Source: Ruminococcus sp. UBA946
GTDB taxonomy: Bacteria > Bacillota > Clostridia > Oscillospirales > Ruminococcaceae
Assembly: GCA_002293295.1 (NCBI GenBank)
Contig: DBCY01000175.1
Location: forward strand, 1-8,606
DNA length: 8,606 nt
Direction: 5' to 3'
In this document: piece by piece, positions 1 to 5,763 of the stretch
How the letters are laid out: each line of letters opens with the position of its first letter
How positions within the stretch are numbered: position 1 is the first letter of the stretch
Notes under the pieces: generated by a model
What the model was told of the DNA's origin: nothing
The model's database searches: none
What the model saw: only the letters and a program-made list of their open reading frames with translations
Made by a program: the position numbers and the translations under genes

Positions 1-3
1 AAT

Positions 4-1923
4 ATGAATGAAAAGATTATAAAGAAAAGGGAATGGGTGAAAAATGCTATTATTATTTTTCTGGTAGTAATGCTTTTGCTTACTTTTTTCTCTAATACCA
101 TTATGAATTATTCATTGCCCGAGGTAGCGGCTCAGTACGCTAAAAGCGACACTATCTCCGAACAAATCCGCGGTAACGGAAATATTGAAGCCAGTGAAAC
201 CTATGATGTGAAAATTGACGAAAGCCGCGTAATATCAAGCGTAGCTGTAAAAATAGGGGATACCGTTGAAAAAGGTCAGGTTATGCTTAACCTTGAGGAT
301 GTCGAAAGCGCCGAGCTTAAAACGGCTCAGGATACTCTGGACACCTTAAACCTTGAGTATCAGACTGCCATTCTGAAACAAACGGGCAGCGATTATGCGC
401 TCGATTACCTCGATATAAAAAATAATGAAGAGGACATTGTCAAAGCAAAGGAAGAACTTTCAAATATTGCGGTTTATGAAAATGAATATGAAACGGCAAA
501 AAGCAATACCGATGAAAAAAATGATGCCGTTAACGAGCTTACAAAACAGGCGGATGCCGTATCTTATCAGCTTGAATTCAACGCCGATGATTACTCGCAG
601 CTGGAAGGCGAAAACTTTCAGCTTGTCGACGCCGCGCAAAAAAGGCTTGCCGCCGCTGATAAATATAAAAAAGATACCGACGCCACTGTAGTGGATTTAG
701 AAGGAAAAGTGAAGGATGGCGTTACGGACGACACACTTTCGGCATTAAGGAAATCGGTTGAAACAAAGGAAGCGGAGCTTAATAATTTACGCGCTTCCTA
801 TTTTGCCGCCTGGGCGGACGATAAAATAGACGAAGCTTCTGCGGCTGAAAAAAGTATAGCAAATGCTGAAATAGAACTCAGATATGCCAGAAGCGAATAC
901 AGCAACGCAGTATCCAAACAAGGAGAAACCAGCCGCCACGCCGCTTCCCTCAGAACCGCCCTTGCATCCCAGAAAAAAGGCAATAACTCATTTGACAGCG
1001 CAACGGAAAATCTTAAAAATGTCATGAATATGGTTAAAAAAGAGCTGAAAGACAAGCAAAACGATATTAAGTATGAGCTTGTTGATGCAAACGAGGAACT
1101 TAAGAAAGCAGAGGAACTCGAAGCTGAAGCGAAAGAAAAGGCATCCCTGACTGTAGATAAAGCTGAGATGAATATCCGTGAATTAGAGCGTTCTCTTGAA
1201 GAGAAAAAAGTTAATCTGACAGAAAAGCAAAAAACTGACATGGAAGCGTCGGGTGTGTCCGCTCTTGAGCTTGAAGCAAAGCAGGAAAAAATAAAAGAAC
1301 AGGAAGAGCTTATTCAAAGGCTTAAGGAGAAAACTGTCGGAGCAACCGTTAAAGCTCCCGTAGGAGGGGTTATAAGCCAGCTTAACTGCACCGCGGGTCA
1401 GTCAACCGCTGCGGGGGAACCGCTTGCCGTCATTGAAATGACGGAACTTGGATACAGCATGGAAATTACCATCACCAATGAACAGGCTGAAAAAATAAAG
1501 GTTGGCGACGAAGCCGAAATCCAGTATTTCTGGTACGGAGAAGCCAGCGCCAGGGTACAGTCCATAAAACCTGATACGGCTGACCCCACAAGGAATAAAA
1601 CCGTTACTTTCAGCGTTACGGGAGATGTGGAACCGGGTATGAACTTGCAGGTGGCTATGGGCGGCAAAGGTCAGAATTACGACTGTGTAATACCTAACAG
1701 TGCTGTCAGAGAGGACAACAACGGTAAATTCGTACTTTCCGTAGTGGCAAAGAGCAGCCCGCTCGGCAACAGGTATATCGCCGAAAGAGTCGATGTTGAG
1801 GTACTTGCGTCAGACGGAACATACTCCGCCGTTTCGGGAGGATTATACGGAAATGAATTCGTTATAATCACTTCATCTAAACCGATTGAATCGGGTATGC
1901 AGGTCAGAATGGCTCAGAACTGA
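4..1923 (+). CDS. HlyD/MacA-family membrane-fusion (periplasmic adaptor-like) protein
   Basis: 639 residues. In this family the adaptor links a membrane transporter to the extracytoplasmic side; in Gram-positives such proteins (YknX type) accompany MacB-like ABC permeases. Visible order: a Lys/Arg-rich cytoplasmic end, a membrane segment at about residues 15-36, and the first lipoyl half-motif around 65-98 (GDTVEKGQ at 85-92). A long Glu/Lys/Ala-rich coiled-coil region follows at about 103-443, broken by several Gly/Asp-rich points. The second lipoyl half is at 445-480 (KAPVGGVIS at 450-458), then a beta-barrel at about 482-556 and a membrane-proximal domain to the end (VIPNSAVRED). No lipobox is present, so it is anchored by the N-terminal helix. 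The start fits the usual Lys-rich N-terminus, but its ribosome binding site lies outside the window. The next gene, 154 bases on, encodes a MacB-like core protein, which supports an export-type complex. No ATPase gene lies between them. Substrate unknown. Confidence 0.9.
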   Translation: MNEKIIKKREWVKNAIIIFLVVMLLLTFFSNTIMNYSLPEVAAQYAKSDTISEQIRGNGNIEASETYDVKIDESRVISSVAVKIGDTVEKGQVMLNLEDVESAELKTAQDTLDTLNLEYQTAILKQTGSDYALDYLDIKNNEEDIVKAKEELSNIAVYENEYETAKSNTDEKNDAVNELTKQADAVSYQLEFNADDYSQLEGENFQLVDAAQKRLAAADKYKKDTDATVVDLEGKVKDGVTDDTLSALRKSVETKEAELNNLRASYFAAWADDKIDEASAAEKSIANAEIELRYARSEYSNAVSKQGETSRHAASLRTALASQKKGNNSFDSATENLKNVMNMVKKELKDKQNDIKYELVDANEELKKAEELEAEAKEKASLTVDKAEMNIRELERSLEEKKVNLTEKQKTDMEASGVSALELEAKQEKIKEQEELIQRLKEKTVGATVKAPVGGVISQLNCTAGQSTAAGEPLAVIEMTELGYSMEITITNEQAEKIKVGDEAEIQYFWYGEASARVQSIKPDTADPTRNKTVTFSVTGDVEPGMNLQVAMGGKGQNYDCVIPNSAVREDNNGKFVLSVVAKSSPLGNRYIAERVDVEVLASDGTYSAVSGGLYGNEFVIITSSKPIESGMQVRMAQN

Positions 1924-2030
1924 GCATAAATTATAATTATCGGGCATGTCGCTCCGGTGCGCCGTTGACTTTTTAACAAATTAACAGTGCGGAGCGCAGC
2001 GCCCCGGTATTTAATAATAAATTATAAGCA

Positions 2031-2057
2031 GCCGGATTTCCGGCAAACGTTATCCGG
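2031..2057 (+). promoter_or_regulatory. Overlapping, mutually exclusive inverted repeats before the MacB-like gene
   Basis: GCCGGA (2031-2036) and TCCGGC (2039-2044) can form a tight hairpin. The CCGG of its right arm (2040-2043) also begins an imperfect 18-base palindrome ending in CCGG at 2054-2057, centred on AACGTT. The two structures share bases, so only one can form at a time. They end 13 bases before the AAGGAG ribosome binding site. This could be an operator or an RNA switch in the leader. Function is inference; the repeats themselves are plain in the sequence. Confidence 0.35.
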
Positions 2058-2070
2058 GAACTCTTGCGGA

Positions 2071-2076
2071 AAGGAG
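2071..2076 (+). promoter_or_regulatory. Ribosome binding site AAGGAG with unusual start choice
   Basis: AAGGAG is a strong Shine-Dalgarno match, but no ATG or GTG follows at a normal distance. In-frame candidates are TTG at 2078 (1 base after the site, too close), CTG at 2087 (10 bases) and TTG at 2090 (13 bases). The spacing argues for initiation at 2087 or 2090 rather than 2078. Confidence 0.6.
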
Positions 2077-2077
2077 C

Positions 2078-3184
2078 TTGTTTCAACTGTTGAATATAAA
2101 AAGAAAATATGTTTACTCCGGTATAGCTAATATAATATCTTTGATTATATTTTTAGTTTTGCTTTTTATTCTGAAAAATCTTGCCGATACTCTCGAAACC
2201 CAGCAGATGGCGTTAAGATGGCAAAGCGATGATGTTAAATATACTCAGTCCTCTCTGTTTCTTCCGAATGAAAACGGGTTATCGATTGAAGATATTTATA
2301 TGAACAGGATAAATATTGATAAAAGATTATCGGAAAACTCAATTGAAAAAAGCTCGGTACGACTACCCGACGGAACCGAAATACAGAACGGAAGGCTTTG
2401 GATTGACGCTTTCAGCGGTACCGGGAAGTTAAATGCAGCAAGCGATAAAATATCCGCTGAAGCTGAAACAGTGTTCACCGGAGGCGACTTTTTTCTGTTC
2501 CATCCTTACATCTTGAAATCAGGGAGCTTTTACAGCGATTCTGATATAATGAGCGACCGGATTGTAATCGACGAAGCCCTGGCGTGGCAGTTATTCGGAA
2601 GCTCCGATGTAAACGGCATGCCGGTTAAAGTAAACGGAATCCGTTATTTTATTGCGGGTGTTATTGAAGGCGAAGGCGACGAGGCTTCAAAAGAGGTTTA
2701 CGGAGAAAAACCCCGTATGTTCATGCCGTACAGCAGCGCTGCTAAAATGAACCCGGATATAAAAATCACCTGTTATGAGGTTTGTCTGCCTAACCCCGTT
2801 CAGGGAATCGGTCATAACATCTTTACCGAAACTATTAACGCAGACGAAAGCAAGACAACAATAATAGAAAATTCCTCCCGGTATACTTTAAAATCTATAT
2901 TTGATATTATAATTAATTATGATAAAAGCACTATAGGGACTAAGGCTGTTATTTATCCGTACTGGGAAAATGCAGCAAGGATTATTGAGAACAAATCGGC
3001 TTTATTATTGTCGGTTATGCTTATTATGCTGATTTTACCTGTTTTAACGATACTTTATTTACTATACAGGCTTATAAAGGCAAGAAAAAAAATCGCAGGA
3101 AAAATAAAGGATAAATTAAAAAATATATACGGTGTAATTAAATCAAAACGCCGTACGGTGTATTTAACGGAGGATAAAGTTTGA
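2078..3184 (+). CDS. MacB-like extracellular core domain membrane protein (ABC transporter permease-related)
   Basis: At most 368 residues. The outermost start TTG 2078 is given; TTG 2090 (364 residues) is better placed for the AAGGAG site. Topology by inspection: a short basic N-terminus, membrane segment at about 13-32, extracellular region to about 305, second membrane segment at about 307-332, then a Lys/Arg-rich cytoplasmic tail. The extracellular part matches the MacB periplasmic core pattern: HPYILKSGSFYSDSDI (from 142), VIDEALAWQLFG (ending at 174), then VNGMPVKVNG and IAGVIEGEG (192-200), and a later MFMPYSS. Usual MacB permeases have one N-terminal and three C-terminal helices forming the FtsX domain. 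Here only one C-terminal helix exists, so the protein is not a complete permease by itself. It probably pairs with an ATPase and a fuller permease encoded elsewhere. The stop codon lies inside the first of three hairpins leading to the lipoprotein gene. Confidence 0.75.
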   Translation: MFQLLNIKRKYVYSGIANIISLIIFLVLLFILKNLADTLETQQMALRWQSDDVKYTQSSLFLPNENGLSIEDIYMNRINIDKRLSENSIEKSSVRLPDGTEIQNGRLWIDAFSGTGKLNAASDKISAEAETVFTGGDFFLFHPYILKSGSFYSDSDIMSDRIVIDEALAWQLFGSSDVNGMPVKVNGIRYFIAGVIEGEGDEASKEVYGEKPRMFMPYSSAAKMNPDIKITCYEVCLPNPVQGIGHNIFTETINADESKTTIIENSSRYTLKSIFDIIINYDKSTIGTKAVIYPYWENAARIIENKSALLLSVMLIMLILPVLTILYLLYRLIKARKKIAGKIKDKLKNIYGVIKSKRRTVYLTEDKV

Positions 3185-3204
3185 AAAATGAATTTTTCAA
3201 ACTT
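3177..3204 (+). promoter_or_regulatory. Perfect hairpin spanning the MacB-like gene's stop codon
   Basis: A perfect inverted repeat: AAGTTTGAAAAAT (3177-3189) and ATTTTTCAAACTT (3192-3204). This gives a stem of at least 12 pairs with a TGAA loop. It contains the TGA stop at 3182-3184. The stem is AT-rich and no U-tract follows, so an intrinsic terminator is unlikely. RNA stabilisation, processing or partial attenuation between the cistrons are alternatives. Confidence 0.65.
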
Positions 3205-3208
3205 AGGA

Positions 3209-3231
3209 GTTTTGTCCTTTCAGGACAAAAC
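3209..3231 (+). promoter_or_regulatory. Second perfect hairpin upstream of first lipoprotein gene
   Basis: GTTTTGTCCT (3209-3218) pairs with AGGACAAAAC (3222-3231) around a TTC loop: ten perfect pairs only four bases after the previous hairpin. No T-run follows. It is probably an RNA-level element in the intercistronic leader; the role is inferred from position. Confidence 0.65.
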
Positions 3232-3245
3232 ATCCGGAAAGGATG
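3231..3245 (+). promoter_or_regulatory. Third small hairpin enclosing the ribosome binding site
   Basis: CATCC (3231-3235) and GGATG (3241-3245) form a five-pair stem around a GGAAA loop. The purine-rich GGAAAGGA (3236-3243) is the only ribosome binding site candidate for the ATG at 3255, so this stem would partly hide it. The hairpin also buries the in-frame ATG at 3243, which has no free upstream site. Five pairs are few and could arise by chance. Confidence 0.4.
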
Positions 3246-3254
3246 GTCAAATTA

Positions 3255-5687
3255 ATGAAAAGAATTGTTCTCAAAAGGATTGCATACTTTTTCCTTGCCG
3301 TGGGCATTACAGCTTCGCTTGCCGCCTGTAAAAAGGAGACTGAACCCCCTTTAGCTTCAAAGGAGAATATATTCAGCGCGCAGGAGCTTGATATTCCGGT
3401 AAAACTTTCAAATATCGAATTTATGCAAAGCAACGGCGAAAATATTTATGTATACGGCTCTGTCAGTGAATCAGCCCCCGCCGGAACTGATGAAAACGGC
3501 GAAGAAATCACCACCTTGACAACGAAATCAAAGTTGATTATTATGGATATGGACGGCAGTCTTGTCAAGGATGCCACCGTTTCGGAATCAGGCGGTTCTT
3601 TCGATGAGGAGCGGGAAATAAGTGAAAATAAATATGTGAACAGTTCGGTTATTGACAGTAACGGCAGCTTATGGCTTCTCGAAACAATAAACATATTTAA
3701 CATGAGAACAAATGAATCCAGCAGGAAATACGGTCTTACCATGCTTAACAGCGACGGTAATTCTGAAAAGAGTATTGACCTGTCTGGTTTGAATGAAGAT
3801 AATAACGAGAATTTTTTTATTTATTCATTCACGGTTGATAATGAAGGAAATATTTATGTTCTGAGCGATAATGATATTTATGTATTAGATAATAACGGAA
3901 ATATGCTGTTTACAATCGAAGGAGAACAGCAGTCGGGAAATTCCGGCGAGTATTTAGGTAAATTAAACCGTGCAGAAGACGGAAGGATTTTTGCTTACGG
4001 TTCGTCATGGAGGATTGAGAACAACGAAAATATAAGCATGTCATTCTTTAAGGAAATTGACATTGCGTCAAAAGGTTTCGGCAATACATATGAAACAAAT
4101 AAAGTTTTAAATGATATTACAGACGGAAAAAACGGTTATGACTTAATAGCTGTGACTGAAACCTCATTAAGCGGTTATGATATTGAAACCGATACGTTTA
4201 CTACAGTCGTTGACTGGTTAAAATCAGGATTCAGTACAAACATGATACAAAATCCCACTATTCTGCCCGACGGACGCATAATATGCACAACCCGCAGAAA
4301 TAATGATATAATAACAAGTATGTCCATGTCATCGGTAGGGGGAGTTTCTTTTATATCAACCAGCAGCTCTATTTCAGCCGGTTCCTCGGAGCCGGATACC
4401 ATAATATCTATTCTGACAAAGGTTGACCCAAAGGATGTTCCTGATAAGAAGCTGGTTAAAATCGCATGCTGGTATCTTGACCCCGAGCTCAGAAGCCGTG
4501 CCGCTGAATTTAACAAAACAAATCTTTCATATCAGATTGAAGTAACCTCCTATATGGAGGAAGCCGGGTACAATGACGCTAATACAAGGCTGAACAATGA
4601 TTTAATTGCCGGAAATATCCCCGATATACTTATTATGAATGCCACAATGCCGGTGAACAATTATATTTCAAAGGGACTTCTGGCTGATTTGTATACTTTT
4701 ATTGACGATGACGCTGAAATAAGCCGCGAGGATTTCCTCCCTAATATTCTGGAGGCTTATTCGGTTAACGACAAGCTGTATTCCATGATTCCAGGATTTT
4801 ATATTCAGACTGTAACCGGTAAATCATCGGCAGTCGGGGATACTCCCGGCTGGAATATGGATGATTTTAAAAAAGTAGCCGAAGCTAATCCCGGTAAAAA
4901 GATGTTCAATATGCTGACGCAGACCGGTTTTTTAGACAATGCCCTTACTATGTCCCTTGATAATTTTATTAACCCCGAAACAGGCGAATGCAGCTTTGAC
5001 ACTCCTGAATTTATCAGCCTGCTCGAATATGCGAATACCTTCCCCGGCATGATTGATTATGAAGCATATTACAACTCCGGCACTGATTTCTACTTGCAGG
5101 AACAAACGCAGTACAGGACAGATGAAGTACTGCTTGCTCAGGCGTATTTAAACAGCTTCAGCGCAATCAGGGAAATGGAGAAAGGGCAGTTCGGCGAACC
5201 GGTAACGTTCATCGGTTTCCCCGGTTCGGACAGCAACGGTTCTTCTATCAGCTCCAATTATGAATTTGCTGTAATGTCCAAGGCGAAGAACCCGCAGGGA
5301 GCCTGGGAGTTCTTAAGGTATTACCTGACACCGGAATATCAGAATCAACTTGAATTTCAGTTCCCCGTCATTAATTCAGCAATGGATATGCAGATGGAAA
5401 AAGCCAAGGAAAAACCTTTTTATATGAACGGTGATGAAAAGGTCGATTATGAAAGAACCTACTGGCTCGGTAGCGAATCAATTGAAATAGGGGTTAACAC
5501 AGACGAGGATAACCAAAAGGTTCTTGATTTTATTAAATCTGTCAATACTCCTTTAAGATATGACCAGGAACTGACAAAAATAATCACCGAAGAAACGGCG
5601 AGTTATTTTTCCGGTCAGAAAAAAGCCGAAGAGGCGGCTGAAATTATTCAGAACCGTGTTTCAGTATATATAAATGAAAGCCGGTAG
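3255..5687 (+). CDS. Lipoprotein: beta-propeller-like domain fused to family-1-type extracellular solute-binding domain (copy 1)
   Basis: 810 residues from ATG 3255. An in-frame ATG at 3243 is rejected because it overlaps the ribosome binding site, and because the 3255 start aligns without gaps to the paralogue's N-terminus up to the lipobox. Signal peptide with lipobox LAAC, lipidated Cys25, then a charged linker. Residues about 30-395 show repeated strands ending in D-x-x-G-type turns (around 100, 134, 195, 212, 242 and 339), for example VDNEGNIYVL and EDGRIFAYG, as in NHL/SMP-30-like beta-propellers. From D397 (DKKLVKIACWYLD) the last 414 residues follow the ABC-importer solute-binding fold: GNIPDI at 453-458, KGLLADLYTFID, and GAWEFLRYY with W684. 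A Ser-rich insert occupies about 355-381. No importer permease adjoins it; upstream lie MacB- and HlyD-like genes. Ligand unknown. Surface anchoring and solute binding are inferred from family features. Confidence 0.85.
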   Translation: MKRIVLKRIAYFFLAVGITASLAACKKETEPPLASKENIFSAQELDIPVKLSNIEFMQSNGENIYVYGSVSESAPAGTDENGEEITTLTTKSKLIIMDMDGSLVKDATVSESGGSFDEEREISENKYVNSSVIDSNGSLWLLETINIFNMRTNESSRKYGLTMLNSDGNSEKSIDLSGLNEDNNENFFIYSFTVDNEGNIYVLSDNDIYVLDNNGNMLFTIEGEQQSGNSGEYLGKLNRAEDGRIFAYGSSWRIENNENISMSFFKEIDIASKGFGNTYETNKVLNDITDGKNGYDLIAVTETSLSGYDIETDTFTTVVDWLKSGFSTNMIQNPTILPDGRIICTTRRNNDIITSMSMSSVGGVSFISTSSSISAGSSEPDTIISILTKVDPKDVPDKKLVKIACWYLDPELRSRAAEFNKTNLSYQIEVTSYMEEAGYNDANTRLNNDLIAGNIPDILIMNATMPVNNYISKGLLADLYTFIDDDAEISREDFLPNILEAYSVNDKLYSMIPGFYIQTVTGKSSAVGDTPGWNMDDFKKVAEANPGKKMFNMLTQTGFLDNALTMSLDNFINPETGECSFDTPEFISLLEYANTFPGMIDYEAYYNSGTDFYLQEQTQYRTDEVLLAQAYLNSFSAIREMEKGQFGEPVTFIGFPGSDSNGSSISSNYEFAVMSKAKNPQGAWEFLRYYLTPEYQNQLEFQFPVINSAMDMQMEKAKEKPFYMNGDEKVDYERTYWLGSESIEIGVNTDEDNQKVLDFIKSVNTPLRYDQELTKIITEETASYFSGQKKAEEAAEIIQNRVSVYINESR

Positions 5688-5705
5688 TTTATTTCCATAA
5701 GTGGC

Positions 5706-5739
5706 ATAATATGATATTATTTAGTGTAATCACTATAAT
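5706..5739 (+). promoter_or_regulatory. Candidate sigma-A-type promoter with embedded palindromes
   Basis: The consensus -10 box TATAAT is at 5734-5739, and ATGATA at 5711-5716 matches four of six -35 positions with a 17-base spacer. A perfect palindrome, ATAATATGATATTAT (5706-5720), covers the -35 box. TAGTG (5722-5726) and CACTA (5731-5735) form a second dyad that overlaps the -10 box. Transcription would start near 5746, giving a leader of about 18 bases. The dyads could be operator sites. AT-rich spacers produce such matches by chance, so the call is tentative. Confidence 0.45.
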
Positions 5740-5750
5740 ATATATTTTAC

Positions 5751-5756
5751 GGGGGG
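5751..5756 (+). promoter_or_regulatory. Atypical G-run ribosome binding site of copy 2
   Basis: GGGGGG lies seven bases before ATG 5764, at the normal position for a Shine-Dalgarno site but without the usual A (GGAGG). It may pair through G-U contacts. It differs from the AAAGGA-type site of the paralogous gene upstream, so translation efficiency may differ between the copies. Confidence 0.5.
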
Positions 5757-5763
5757 TTATTCA

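Larger units (their letters stand above)
1924..2077. other. Structured spacer between adaptor and MacB-like gene
   Basis: This 154-base spacer has a locally GC-rich stretch unlike the flanking genes. CGCTCCG (1950-1956) is inverted as CGGAGCG (1990-1996), and both arms are followed by short direct repeats (GCGCC at 1959-1963 and 1999-2003, CCGGT at 1954-1958 and 2004-2008). TTGACT at 1965-1970 resembles a -35 box, but no acceptable -10 box lies 16-18 bases downstream. No U-tract follows a strong stem, so I do not call a terminator. No open reading frame of note is present. Transcriptional read-through from the adaptor gene is possible but not shown. Confidence 0.5.

Noticed and set aside
798..1241. 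Open frame of 147 codons on the - strand inside the adaptor gene
   Set aside because: It lies wholly within the coiled-coil coding region and its Ser/Phe/Leu-rich translation is the expected mirror of Glu/Lys/Ala codons. It is a shadow frame.
1965..1993. TTGACT as a promoter -35 box in the first spacer
   Set aside because: The bases 16-18 positions downstream (around TGCGGA) do not resemble a -10 box.
3177..3231. Intrinsic terminator after the MacB-like gene
   Set aside because: The stems are perfect but AT-rich in the first case, and neither is followed by a T-run. The next gene on the same strand starts within about 25 bases.
3243..3257. ATG 3243 as start of the first lipoprotein
   Set aside because: It overlaps the only ribosome binding site candidate. 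Starting at 3255 gives an N-terminus that aligns position for position with the paralogue up to the lipobox cysteine.
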